Source: Bidens hawaiensis
Taxonomy: Eukaryota; Streptophyta; Magnoliopsida; Asterales; Asteraceae
Assembly: GCA_021521415.1 (NCBI GenBank)
Contig: JAIQDT010005440.1
Location: 124,001 to 188,000 of the forward strand
Length of the DNA: 64,000 nucleotides
Direction of reading: 5' to 3'
Part shown: positions 36,682 to 48,174 of the stretch, piece after piece
Position numbering within the stretch: position 1 is the first letter of the stretch
Layout: each line of letters begins with the position of its first letter
Translations under genes and position numbers: made by a program
Notes under the pieces: model-generated
Seen by the model: the letters and a program-made list of their open reading frames with translations, nothing else
Database searches by the model: none
Told to the model about the DNA's origin: nothing

Positions 36682-39153
36682 TGTAAGGCCCCGAACCCGG
36701 TGGCCCTACTTTCGTGTCGGATTTACTCATAAACACAGTTCTTCAAATCAGAGTTTATTAAAACTTTTCGCTGAATATAAAACATCAATCATTTATTACA
36801 AAACATTAAATCTTTTCTTTGATACCATAACACAAAACCTTTTTTTTAAAACATCTTTACTTCTTTCTTCAGATGCCAACCGTTCAATCCATGCCGTGTG
36901 TCATCCTCATGCTAGCTCTGTAATCAGCTCACCTACGTGCATACTAAAAGTCAGCTACGCTGAGTGAGTTCTAGTTAATCGAATGCCATACAATACATAC
37001 ACATACATACATATCTGTAGATACATATCCATACTTCACTAGTTGCCCTTCTGTTCTACCTACATACTTGCTACCATACATACAATTTATTCCCATATAT
37101 TTCTTCCCGTATCCGAAGACACATATTACTATCTTAACCTCGTATAAATATCCATAGGAGGATCGTCACGTAATATCTATTAAAAGAACCATTACCATTA
37201 CCATACTATATATAATTTCCATAGGAGGAACACTCTGTATACTTTCCATAGAAGGAACACTTTACTATCCATAGAAGGAACACTATACTCTCCATAAAAG
37301 GAACACTATACTTTCCATAAAAGGAACACTATACTTTCCATAAAAGGAACACCATACTTTCCATAAAAGGAACACTATACTTTCCATAAAAGGAACACTA
37401 TCTATACGTTATTATTTAATATCCATGTAAGGAGCTAATCACTTCCCTTGACGATACGTGCAATATCCGAAGATCGTTCACGTACCGACAAGCTTTCATT
37501 CATAATGTTCATACATCCTTACATTACATGCGATATTAATATCTTTATTTATATCCTGACAGTACGTGCAATATCCGAAGATCATTCACGTACCGTCAGA
37601 CAATCAATCGTATCTATCACATATGTCATACACGGCATACACCTCTTTTCTCGGATATTGGTATGGTTCGGTTCCCTAGTTCCCAAATATTAGTAGGGTT
37701 CGATTCCCTCTTCGTTACCATACAACCATACATCATACCTCGAGTTTTAGTAGGGCTCGGTACCCTTTTCGTAACCATACAACCATACATTATCATTTCT
37801 TTCTTCTATTATCTCCATCATGTTCATACACATAAACATACCTAACATACTTACCTTATACATAGCGTTACAACCTGACAGTACGTGCAATATCCGAAGA
37901 TCGTCCACGTACCATCAAGCAATCATTCATACATTTCACATTATCCACATAAGGCATACACTTATCTCTTAGGATAAGTGTATTAACTATCACATTGAGT
38001 ATGCACACAGCCCCGAAAACATAACAAGGAATGGGGCTAGAAACTCACCTGAACACGGTTACGTTCACCGTTAATCGTAATCCCTTTCTTCAGTTGTGCA
38101 CGGCTGACTGTATAACAAGTATACGTATCAATTAACTATCACTTCTCATAATGTATTTCTATCTTTATATGACCCACAACGTACGGGGGTCCGGGGGCAG
38201 CGCCCCTGGCAGCGGGGTCTAGGGGCGGCAGCCCCTAGCAGGGTCCAAGGGGCAGAGCCCCTGGCTGGGGTCGAGCTGCCAGGTCAGCTTGGAAAAATTT
38301 TATTTCCATTAACTGTCTTAACACATTTTTCATTAGATTTTTAATTTATTTTCTAAACGAACTTGACTTTAGGCGAAGTTAACCCTCGGGCGAACTTAGC
38401 TCTAGGCGAAGTTAACCTTAGGCGAACTTAGCTTTACAGCGAAGTTGCCATCAGGCGAACTTGGCCTCAGGCGAAGTTACCAGTTAGGCGAACTTAACTT
38501 TACAGCGAAGTTGCTATCAGGCGAACTTAGCTTGCAGGCGAAGTTCATCAGGCGAACTTAGCTTGCAGGCGAAGTTCATCGCGTTGAAGGCGAAGTTGCC
38601 CAGATGCAGGCGAAGTTGCCTAGACAGCCGCTGTTCGGTTTCTTTTCAGCATTTTGAGCGATTTTAACACCCTTGCTATGGTTTAATATCACCCACTACG
38701 CTTCCCGACCATTTTTGGTCGCTTATACACTAAAAAGCTTGGATCTTTAAACCTCAAAGATCAAGAATCATACCTTTTTGAGCTTGTTTGGATCTCGTTT
38801 AACTTGCTAGCACACTAATCGCCCTCTCTCGGACTTGCCCGATTCTTCCCTTGGCTCGGCCGGCGAAGTTGTGGCGTGTGTGTGTGGGTGTGTGTATGTT
38901 TGGATAATGATAGAAATGAAGATATTTTGGGGTGTTAGGGTATTCATATCCCTGAAATCCCATGGACCTAAGGCCCATTCTCATTTAACCCATCTCTATT
39001 AATCCAAGTCCATAACCCACATCCATTACCCGACGCTAGCCCGACCCATACCAACTCCTATTCTTTTATTTATTTCCTGATAACCCGAGTAAACTTTCCC
39101 TCTATTATTAGGTAATATAATTGATATTATTTTGGAAATTTCGGGATGTTACA
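36682..39153 (-). repeat. 5' LTR of the TR-GAG element
   Basis: Near-identical partner of 32147-34621 with the same internal tandem arrays. The TATA-like GATATGAATACC near 38930-38944 has one change relative to the other LTR (TATAAATA to TATGAATA). The PBS lies just left of this LTR. Confidence 0.9.
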
Positions 39154-39158
39154 AATAT

Positions 39159-41580
39159 TCGCCGGTTTCAAGTGTATAAACACTCTGTTTTAGCTCATTG
39201 TCTTTTAGAACCTTAAAAACCCACATAGGAACCAACTTTGAATAATATTCAATAAAAATCTGGCTCAAAAGTACTTAAAAGTGTAAGAAATATTTATGTA
39301 ATAATATGTATATTTTAGACCACATCAGTGATTTCCAGTTGATAACAAGCAATGTACTTGGATCGAGGGTCCCTTTTCCACTCATAACACGACGGTTCTA
39401 AGTGTGTGTGTGTGTGGGGGGGGGGGGGGTTATGATCATACTGATCACATCGAAATTGAAGTTGAAATTGAAGCAAGTAGTTAAGTAAACACACAAGTTC
39501 ATGATACGAATTGTAGTTTGAAAATGAAAAACTAAGTAATTTATTTGAATATACATGCTACCCCCAAAGTATAAAAACGTTAAAACGGGGGTGTGAGAAA
39601 CTCACATTGAAAATGAGAATGATAGTTTGAACGAGTCGAACAAATGATGCGGATAATCACACAGTGGATTATCCTAAACAAGTAAATATGTATGCTAGAT
39701 TTTAACAAGTATAAACGGAAACAAAACTTACGACAAATGGGGACTTAGAGATTTTTGATTAAAAATAAGTTTAACTAAAATGAATTAAAGTTTATATAAA
39801 TCATTTGATATTTATTAGTTGAATTATGACTTGTAAGTGCATAATTATAACTTATTAATATAATCTTAAATAACAAGATTAAAAACAATTTTTGATTAAA
39901 TATTTTGTTTTATTTTAGTAACATAATAAATTAATTTAAAGGCTTTTCATGATTTATTTTAAGAAATTATACATATTATTTTATAGGTTGAACAATAATA
40001 ATTAGTTTTCTCAATTAATTATTTAGAGATATCAAGTATATTAGTTTTATTATAAGAAATATTTAAACAATTTTTTTTTATAAATTATCTTATTTAAAAG
40101 AAAGCATGTAAAAAGTTTATGATCATCAATGTATAAAAAGATTGAGATAAATATTCATGCTTGTTCTTAAAATAACTACGTTTAATCTAAGATTTAGAAA
40201 AATCAAAGTGTTTATCTTGGATATCCATGATCATAATGATTCTTAAAACCAAAATATAAGATTTTTATGGTAAAAATACCATGATCATGAAGAACAACCT
40301 ATGAACAACTACGAACATTCAAAGTAAAATAAAAAAAAGCTATAAAATGCATGAAATGGTAAAACTTACTTGTTAGTGCTCTTAAGCTTAAGAAAAGAAT
40401 GTATTAAGGTGTGAAAATGATGGAGGGTTAGTCCTCTTTTTATAGTGAAATTGTAGAGTTGTTATCTTTATAGAATTTATGGAATTTAATCATGTTTAAT
40501 ATAAAAAATAAAAATAGTTTAAAAGGTTTTCAAAGAGTTTAACTCTTTCAATAAATTTATTTAATCAAAACATTCATTAGCTTATTTTTATTAGTTAAAA
40601 AAAAAACATATGAAAAGATGGTAATAATAACCCAAGAATAATTCTAGTAATTTGCTTGGGAAAAGTTTAAGAATAAATTATCTTGATTATGAATGCTTTA
40701 AATGAGTATGCAATACTATAAGGATGGTGAAAAGTATAATTGCATAGAAATGATCACATAAAATACATGAAAGGAAAATTGAGATTAATTAATAACATTA
40801 CACACACACACACACATATATATTACGTACGCGACATACGTTCAGCTAAAACATTCAAGCCAAATTCTCAATCTTTAAACGTTCAACTAAAACGTTTAAA
40901 CCTTTAAACGTTCAAGCCAAAATCTAAAACGTTCAGGCAAAAAAACTTTATTCGTTCAAGCCAAATCTTAAACGTTTAATGTCAAAACCTATCATTGATG
41001 ATTAACTGAATCGATTGAAGCTTCAAATTGATGATTAACTGAATCGATTTCAAAGATAACTGATCAATTGGCTTCAATTTCAATTTCAATTCAACTAAAC
41101 AAACCTGTGACGAGTTTTGCGTTTTTCCGATGAGTTCGTTGTCGACGGCGATGATGGTATGAAGAGTGTTGATGGCGCCGGCAAGCGATGGAGATGGATT
41201 GAGCGGAGACCGTTTTTCCGGTGACGGCTCACACATAGGAGATCGTTGGGCAGTGGAGGTGATTTAGGGGTTTTTAAAATCAAGGGTAAAGGAAGTCGCG
41301 TACGTAATGTACGATAAAGGATTATTGTATTGGATCCTTTATATATATATATATGTATATATAGGGAGATGATAAAGAAAGAACTCATTCTTAAAGAGAG
41401 AAATAGAGAACTAGTAAAGAAATATTTTTAATTTAATTACAACAAATATTTTTAAGTGGCTGATTCTGGGAATTAAAAGCTTTGGTTTCTTAGGTGATCT
41501 CAACTAGTCTAATTAGTAACAGAAAAAGAAAACTTTATTGTTGGTTCGAAAAAAATTTGTCAAAACGTTTTCTAAAAATT
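39159..41580. other. AT-rich intergenic DNA, no gene seen
   Basis: Contains a (TG)n/(G)n run at about 39401-39430. From about 40850 to 40980 there are repeats of AAACGTTCAAGCCAAA. An exact 14 bp inverted pair, attacgtacgcgac near 40822-40836 and gtcgcgtacgtaat near 41286-41299, brackets a 460 bp segment and could be the ends of a small element. Open frames here (for example 41095-41388) show no domain. Confidence 0.4.
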
Positions 41581-42196
41581 TGTAAAAGCCCAGCTACCGC
41601 CGGATCATAATATTGTCCGCTTTGGCCGGGACGTACCACCATCGCCTCACGGATTTGCTTTTGGTTGCGCAGGTGAAGACTTCCCAGGAGGTCACCCATC
41701 CTGATACTACTTCCACCTAAGCACGCTTAACTGTGGAGTTCTCATCTCATCCATTACCATTAAACGCCCAAAACGCGTTATGATGGGGAATGTATCCACC
41801 TTCTTATAAAGAAGGCTTACTTCTCCTCCCCAATCGATGTGAGATGTCACAATCCACCCCCCTTAGGGGTCCAGCGTCCTCGCGGGACCTAGCACCACCG
41901 GTCCGGCCCTGGCTCTGATACCATATGTAACAGCCCAGCTACCGTCGCATCATAATATTGTCCGCTTTGGCTGGGACGTACCACAATCGCCTCACGGATT
42001 TGCTTTTGGTTGCGCAGGTGAAGACTTCCCAGGAGGTCACCCATCCTGATACTAATTCCACCTGAGCACGCTTAACTGTGGAGTTCTCCTTTTATCCACT
42101 ACCATTAAGCGCTCAAAACGCGTTATGATGGGGAAGGTATCCATCTTCTTATAAAGAAGGCTTAGTTCTCCTCCCCAACCGATGTGAAATGTCACA
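41581..42196 (-). mobile_element. Cassandra-type TRIM retrotransposon with 5S rRNA-derived LTRs
   Basis: Two 271 bp LTRs, 41581-41851 and 41926-42196, flank only 74 bp of internal DNA. The internal DNA has a minus-strand PBS TGGTATCAGAGC (41912-41923) and a purine-rich AAGGGGGGTGGAT. A 5 bp duplication AAATT is present at 41576-41580 and 42197-42201. Each LTR contains, on the minus strand, the 5S rRNA internal promoter core: GTTAAGCGTGCTT, then GGATGGGTGACCTCCTGGG (about 41671-41742 and 42016-42087). This is the defining feature of the plant Cassandra family, which is non-coding and can be transcribed by RNA polymerase III. Confidence 0.96.
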
Positions 42197-42201
42197 AAAT
42201 T

Positions 42202-42734
42202 GCTGCAATTAGTTGGCCCGGTGACATGTTCTTTTGATCAATAAATTATCTATATGTGACATGTTCAGCTTATCAAATTGAGGAGGGCGTTAAAAATATA
42301 TATTCATACCAATTTCATAATCCATTTTAAGGTTGTTTATTCTAGTTAAGGTATTTTATCTTTGCATGCTGGGCTTCACGAGCTTTGGGCTTATGGATGA
42401 TCAAAGCCTCTTGGGCCTCCTGCGTTTTTCTCTTGATCCATCTGGCATTCCACGCTTTATCTTTAGAATCTTCAACCCCTTTATGGTATGATGTTCCCAA
42501 CGGCTGCTCCGATCCATCATATCTTTGGAAAATCCATTATTCTCTAACGGCTACTTTGATTTCACCTCGCCTATATAAGTTTGCCTTATGTTCTAAGTTC
42601 AATACACAACAATCAACCATGTAGTCTCCTAATCTTGTTGTTAGGGTTTCACCCCCCTTGTCTTTCATTTTATAGTTTGTATGAATTTGTTTTAGTTTGA
42701 TTATTGGAAATAAATAAAGCCTTTAATTACCTGT
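42202..42734. other. Intergenic, transcript-end-like sequence
   Basis: Contains CTATATAAG near 42571 and AATAAATAAAG near 42709, a spacing that would suit a Copia-type LTR or a short transcript, but no paired LTR, TSD or coding frame was found. Confidence 0.3.
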
Positions 42735-42939
42735 TTCTACAATTATAGTCTTAGAGATGATGTGGTGTTATGTAGTGGTCTTTATATACTTCATACACAT
42801 GTATGTGAAAAGCATACATATAGATGTCAAGCACAGGGCACACACAGATGCTGTTTTATTGATCATGTTATAATGTTTAAAACATGACAGACGACAACCT
42901 GCCATTATTACATATAATCACTCTTGTTGAGGAACAAAG

Positions 42940-43539
42940 TCATGATGCCTTCTTGAACATGACCACCAGAGGCTCGTTACTCAAAATCAGAGTTCTTTGC
43001 CAGTCATTAGCCACAGCAATATCACCACAAGCGGGGCTGCAGGTGTTGCACACCGTAGGACAATACACAAGCTTGTAACCCTTGCCGGGACCATACTTCT
43101 CTATCTTGAACCAATTGCTTAAGGTATCCCTACTTGGATTCCCTACCGTCCCATAGCTCGAGATAAACTCTTGTTGGTTCATAACCTCACGCCTCCAAAC
43201 CGAAGGCTTGCCACAAATGGTGACGTTACCTGAGAACATAATGTTAAGATCAATGGATTCACAAATGATGGCATCTTTGCTAGTGTTGGCTGGTATGAAA
43301 ATTAATGGTGACCCCTCGTACTCGGTGCTTTCTTGGGCCACCGCAAGCATACATTTCAGGTTTACTGATGTGGGTCTTAGGGCCATGCCGCCTCCCTTGC
43401 CACGTGTGACGGGCAAGATGTAGTAGCTCGTGTCGCGTCTGAGGGAATTTCCGTCCATGTCAAGGACAGGAGATGAAACTTGGGCTGAGGAAAGTGAGAA
43501 CATGCACAAGAAGATGAAAACACAAAAATATATCTTCAT
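42940..43539 (-). CDS. Kunitz-type protease inhibitor, intact
   Basis: Single-exon frame of 199 residues, typical for the plant Kunitz (soybean trypsin inhibitor/miraculin-like) family. It has a secretory signal peptide (about residues 1-19, MKIYFCVFIFLCMFSLSSA) and the Kunitz signature VLDMDGNSLRRDTSYYILPV. Internal strands include LIFIPANTSKDAII, TICGKPSVWRREV and NWFKIEKYGPGKGYKLVYC. Conserved cysteines lie in VYCPTVCNTCSPACGDI, and the normal end is VVMFKKAS. The product would be a secreted or vacuolar inhibitor of serine or other proteases; specificity cannot be read from the sequence. No clear TATA box is visible at the usual distance (CGCTTAAAATGG near 43570-43581 is the best candidate). 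It is the only intact member of the local cluster. Confidence 0.93.
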   Translation of the reverse strand: MKIYFCVFIFLCMFSLSSAQVSSPVLDMDGNSLRRDTSYYILPVTRGKGGGMALRPTSVNLKCMLAVAQESTEYEGSPLIFIPANTSKDAIICESIDLNIMFSGNVTICGKPSVWRREVMNQQEFISSYGTVGNPSRDTLSNWFKIEKYGPGKGYKLVYCPTVCNTCSPACGDIAVANDWQRTLILSNEPLVVMFKKAS

Positions 43540-43943
43540 TTTTAATATGGAAAATTGTAAGTGGTGTTGGCCATTTTAAGCGTTGCAAGGTGACGAGAAG
43601 TAAAGAAGATTATCAATGACGTAGTATTATGCGGTGGTAATTATCAACTTCATACACATGTATTTCAAAACTGTACGTCAATGGTAGATGTGAAGCACAA
43701 GCCAAAGATAGATTTAGCAACTAGAAAGAATTTATAGTCATACATCCCAAAAATAGAATTATGAATGATGTATGAGACATATCTATACCATAATTTTTTA
43801 TGTTTTTAGAACGATATTTTTTTAGTATTTAGGCTACCGTACTCTTCAAATTTGGAGAGCCCTGAGGTCCCGTTTTGACCAGAGTATGTTATATTAACCG
43901 GGCCAAACAAAATAATAAACATGTAATTTAAAAATAATTGTGG

Positions 43944-44406
43944 AGTAAATTGCGGTTTTTGTCCCAGTGGTTTATTCAAATCTGCGGCTTTAGTCTAATA
44001 ATTTTAAAGTTGTGATTTTAGTCCATGTGGTTTCATTTCACTTGTAATTAAACCCGATCACAATAACCCCGTTAAGTCTGACCATTAAACTCATCAGTGT
44101 GCCCACTCACATGAGGGACAACTTTGTCCTTTTTCTCTCCAAATAAAACCCAGTTCTAATTCGCAAGCCCCCTCACGTGAAGGGCTGGGGTGCATTTGGG
44201 AAAAAAAAGGACAAAACTGCAAACTTGATTAGTGTGAGGGGCACTGAGGGGCACACTAATGGGTTTAACGATCAGGCTTAACGGGGTTATTGAGGTTAGT
44301 TTTAATTGCAAGTGAAATGAAACACATGGACGAAAATCGCAAACTTGAAACTATTAGACTAAAACCATAGATTTAGACAAATCATAGAAACAAAAACCCA
44401 CTCTAA
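43944..44406. mobile_element. Foldback MITE downstream of promoter region of the intact Kunitz gene
   Basis: Two arms of about 230 bp are inverted copies. The left contains gcggtttttgtcc and tttagtctaata, then ccccgttaag; the right contains the complements cttaacgggg, tattagacta and caaaaaccc. It is the full-length relative of the single arm at 2294-2388. Confidence 0.75.
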
Positions 44407-44504
44407 TTGATGATATCTTGATTTCCTGTTTTATCTACAAATTCGAATCTTCTTTTAAATATCTCTTCTTGAGTTCTTCAATCTGATTTGGATTATTCCA
44501 ACAA

Positions 44505-44622
44505 TATGGTTGTGTTTTATTGATCATTTTATAACGCTTACAATATTGGCATACAAGACTGTGAAACCATTATTTATGAGGAATAAAGTCAAGATGCCCT
44601 CTTCAACATGACCACTAGAGTT
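44505..44622 (-). pseudogene. Kunitz gene 3' end relic
   Basis: The sequence from gttgtgttttattgatcatt to catgaccactagag matches the 3' UTR and last codons of the other Kunitz genes (compare 1200-1323 and 42855-42970). It breaks off at 44622 into unrelated DNA. Confidence 0.7.
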
Positions 44623-45384
44623 AAATATTGTTTTTATCTTAAGTTTTAGTGTTACAGGGTGAGATTAATAAATAGTTTTTGTTTAAACTTCTACTCACTT
44701 TATCATCTGTTGAAACCTGTCCACTTTTTTTTTTTTACTTGGTTCAAATTTTAACCCTATTTCTAAGAAGGAGACTTCTTTCATATTCCCTTTTCTTTTC
44801 TTTTTTTTAATAAAAAATTAAACTATTTTGTAAAAATGTTTAGTTATTTGTTAAAAGCTTTTGGATTTTTGTAAACAAATTTAAGAACGACTAATTTCAT
44901 TTATGACAGTCTTCAACTTTTTTATCATTAGCATATATGTTTGTCATTGTTAACTAATAAGTATGTTTAATATTGAAGGATATATGAAAGAAAATTAGAC
45001 ACAAAACCGTGGGAGCGGGACACTAACGGGATAATACAGCTCAAAGACCCAAGATACCCCTAACTCGACACCACCCGAGACTCTCCCCTTGTTCGTTTAT
45101 TTTATTGCAAATCTATTAAACACATAATGCAATTAGATTTCGTATTATTAGATTTTTTTACTGTTCATAATTTGTAAGTTTGATAAAAATAAATGAAATT
45201 TATAATTTAACTTCTTTAAATAAAAAAGGATTAATTTTAATATTTTTAAATAAAATTACAATTACTGATGGATGAGTGAAGGATTAGTCTTTGGTAATGT
45301 TTCTAGCTCCTGTCAGTAATCCTTCACTATACGACCATCACTATTATACCTGTAATAGTGTTAGACTACCACAGGACTTAGATC
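44623..45384. other. AT-rich intergenic DNA
   Basis: No gene, repeat boundary or RNA feature recognised. Confidence 0.4.
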
Positions 45385-45464
45385 AGGTACAAAAGATCAA
45401 ACTTGTATATTGTTATGTTTTATTTATCATTTATTAACGTTACAACATCTAAAGAGGACATACA

Positions 45465-46056
45465 TCATGCCTTCTTAAACATGACCACTAGAGGCTCATT
45501 ACTCAAAATCAGACTTCTACGCCCATCTTTAGCCACACCAATATCACCACAGGCTGGCCTGCAAATGTCGCACACCGCAGGGCAGTAAACAATCTTATAA
45601 CCATTGCCACCATACTTCTCTATCTTGAACCAATTGCTTACGGTTTCCCTACCAGGATTCCCTACCGTTCCTCGGCTCGAGATGAACCATTGTCCATTTA
45701 CAAACTCAAGCTTCCAAACTGGAGGCTGGCCACAAATGGTTACACGCTGGGAATATAATGTTAAGATCAGTGGATTCACGAATGATAGCGTCTTTGCTAG
45801 TGTTGGCTGGCATGAAAGTTAACGGTAGCCCATTTCTCCCCCCAATGCTTTCTTGGACCACGTCTAGCGGGCATTTTTGGTTTATTGATGGTGGTGTTAA
45901 GGCTATACCGCCTCTGCCACTTATGACAGGCAAGATGTAGTAGCCTATGCCGTATTTGATGAAATTGCGATCAATGTCAAGGACAGCGGATGAGGATTGG
46001 GAGGAGGGAAAGTGAGATGTGGAGAAGATAATGAAAATACATAATAATATCCTCAT
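45465..46056 (-). pseudogene. Kunitz trypsin inhibitor gene with a single frameshift
   Basis: The N-terminal part (signal peptide, AVLDIDRNFIKYG, YYILPVISGRGG, LPLTFMPANTSKDAII, STDLNIIF) and the C-terminal part (VTICGQPPVWKLEF through NWFKIEKYGGNGYK, VYCPAVCDICRPACGDI, VVMFKKA) are both well conserved. They lie in different frames: near 45745-45755 two bases are missing relative to the intact gene. A minus-strand TATA box CTATAAATAAAG lies near 46093-46104. It is a recent pseudogene unless the shift is a sequencing error. A Helitron sits about 215 bp upstream of its start. Confidence 0.85.
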
Positions 46057-46706
46057 TGCAAAGAAGATATCGTCAAGTGTTACATGGAGTTAGCTTTATT
46101 TATAGAGAAGATAATCCATTATGTGGTGCTATTCGGTGGAATATATCAACTTCTACATACATGAATGTCAAAGGTATACATCAATGGTAGATGTGAAGCA
46201 CATGGCCAAGGTTAAATGTAGTAAGTAGCATGTATTTATAGTCATATACCCCAGATATAGAATTATGAATGATCTAACTATTCTAATAAATAGATACTAT
46301 TATATGCCATTTGTCAATCTCTCCTTAACTCTCATATTTTTAACCCATTTTCATAAAATGGTATCTCTTTTCGGGTTAACCCGTCCCAATAATACTATCT
46401 GGATCATTTTTGTTATTCTTTCATTATTTTCATTCAACACCAAATGCTAACCCTAATTCCCGGAACTGCCGTTCATTCTTTTCATTCAACACCAAAGATT
46501 ACAACCCTAATCCCCGGAACCGTTCATCTCTTCCATCGTCATCGCCATCAATACATGTGGTTTCCAATTCGCCGCCGCCATCGCTACAACCCTAATTCCC
46601 GGAACCGTTCATCTCTTCCATCACCATTGATGCATGTGGTTTCCAATTCGCCGCCGCCATCGCCACCTACGATACCGCGTCCCCTCCGTCATCGCCACCA
46701 CGCACA

Positions 46707-46787
46707 TTTGGATTTGGAATTGGAGTCTCGATTGGAATGTTGATGGGATATTATTTCTTCATCTACTTCCAGCCTGCTCCTGTTGAG
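46707..46787 (+). pseudogene. Captured exon resembling plant synaptotagmin N-terminus
   Basis: It reads FGFGIGVSIGMLMGYYFF then IYFQPAPVE, ending at a GT donor. This resembles the membrane-anchor exon of plant synaptotagmins (SYT1/SYT2 style, GFG..IG..IGYYLFIYFQ). Upstream are two or three tandem copies of an 86-100 bp segment with ccctaattcccggaaccgtt. No further synaptotagmin exons follow; the next exons belong to another gene. Identification rests on a short stretch. Confidence 0.55.
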
Positions 46788-46915
46788 GTAATCGTAATCG
46801 TTGTTGTTGTTGTTGTTATTATTATTATTATTATTATTCGACTTCTTTTTCTGCTTGCATTTTTTTGCATTTTTTTTAACTGATGCTATCAAAATAAAAG
46901 ATACTCGTGTTTTAG

Positions 46916-48174
46916 GGTTACAGATGTTGGTATATCACATCTGGTGAATAATTGCAAGCATTGTTGATTTGAACTTAAGTGGATGTAAGGTATGTTTAAC
47001 ATGCATTGTTGAAAAGAGAAAAAATTAATATATTCTATGCTAAATGCAATGATGCTGATAACAGGGTATATCAGATAAAAGTTTACAAATGGTTTCTGAG
47101 ATTTATCCACATTTGGAGTCACTGGGTATCACTCGGTATGTTATTTTGAAGTATTATTATTGTGTTACAATTATATATATACGTATATTATATATTCGAA
47201 TATCTCAAATTTGAAGTTTTTAATGCTTGCATGCTTGGTTATGTAGGTGCGTCAAGATAACAGACGGGGGCTTGCAGCATGTAATAGTCAAATGCACTGG
47301 TCTCAAAAGCCTAAATCTTTATGCACTTTCAAGGTAACTTGTCGAATTATTTTGACCAAAAGTTGACTCAGTTATTTCTTGTCGGGACAATCTAAATATG
47401 TAGAATTTGTTTATTTTGTTCAACTTTACAGATGGAGTTTATAAAAAATTGTCACTCTTAACCGATCTCAAATCTTAGATCTTTGTGGTGCTGAGGTATA
47501 TAATTGATTTCCATACGAGCTTAGCTTATGATTTTTCTTGGAAATTAATTTTTGTTTTTACATTTTAATGACAGAATCTATCTGATGAAGGGCTTTTCTC
47601 TATAGCCAAATGCAAAAATATCCGTACTCTCAATTTAACATGGTAAATCTTTGTTTTTATTCAATCACACAATATGGACTGTTACATACTCTGTTTCTGT
47701 TTTTTCCCCTAATTTTGCATTAATATTTTTTAAAGGTGTGTGCGTGTCACTGATGCGGGTGTTATAGCCATAGCCCAAGGTTGCACTAATCTTGAATTTC
47801 TTAGGTAAATCAATACATTTATTAGTTCTTTTTTTTTCAGTTATTTTTCTGCATCTTCATTGGTTATATTTATTATTATTGATGGTGCAAAATATGCAGT
47901 TTGTTTGGAATTGTTGGAGTAACTGACAAATGCCTAGAAGCTCTTTCGAAATTATGCTCCAACACACTCAACACTTGAAGTGAATGGATGTATTGGCATC
48001 AAGGTAAGTCAACTTTGACTTTACACGTAGACAGTACGAGTGAAATATCTAAATTACCCTTCACTAAAAACGATATAAGATCATTCATTAATGTTCGTAT
48101 CTTTGTAGAAACGTAGCCGAGAAGAGCTTCTTCAACTATTCCCTTATGTGAGGTACTTTAAGGTTCGTAGTTAA
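46916..48174 (+). pseudogene. Captured C-terminal exons of a leucine-rich-repeat F-box-like protein
   Basis: Eight exon-like pieces keep their splice sites: 46916-46989, 47065-47135, 47247-47333, 47432-47495, 47575-47642, 47736-47804, 47900-48003, 48109-48174. Together they encode LRR repeats in order: VDLNLSGCK, ISDKSLQMVSEIYPHLESLGITR, VKITDGGLQHV, LDLCGAE, NLSDEGLFSIAKC, VRVTDAGVIAIAQGCTNLEFL, LFGIVGVTDKCLEALSKLC, then SREELLQLFPYVRYFKVRS-stop. This resembles the C-terminal half of the Arabidopsis RNI-like protein At3g58530. Frameshifts in exons 1, 4 and 7 prevent translation. The F-box half is absent. Confidence 0.8.

Larger units (their letters stand above)
32147..39153 (-). mobile_element. 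Complete non-autonomous LTR retrotransposon (TR-GAG type)
   Basis: Two LTRs, 32147-34621 (2475 bp) and 36682-39153 (2472 bp), both TGTAAGGCCCCG...GGGATGTTACA, differ at only a few dozen positions at most. It is flanked by the 5 bp duplication AATAT at 32142-32146 and 39154-39158. A minus-strand primer-binding site TGGTATCAGAGC lies at 36667-36678. A purine-rich tract (minus-strand AAGGAGGGAAGA) lies at about 34624-34635. The 2060 bp internal region encodes gag only. Protease, reverse transcriptase and integrase are absent, so it must use enzymes from another element. LTR similarity indicates recent insertion. Confidence 0.95.

Noticed and set aside
41671..42087. Possible 5S rRNA genes
   Set aside because: Only the promoter core is present, twice, inside LTRs with a TSD; this is a Cassandra element, not rDNA.
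46689..46892. Poly-Asn frame
   Set aside because: Produced by a (TTG/TTA)n microsatellite within the Helitron.
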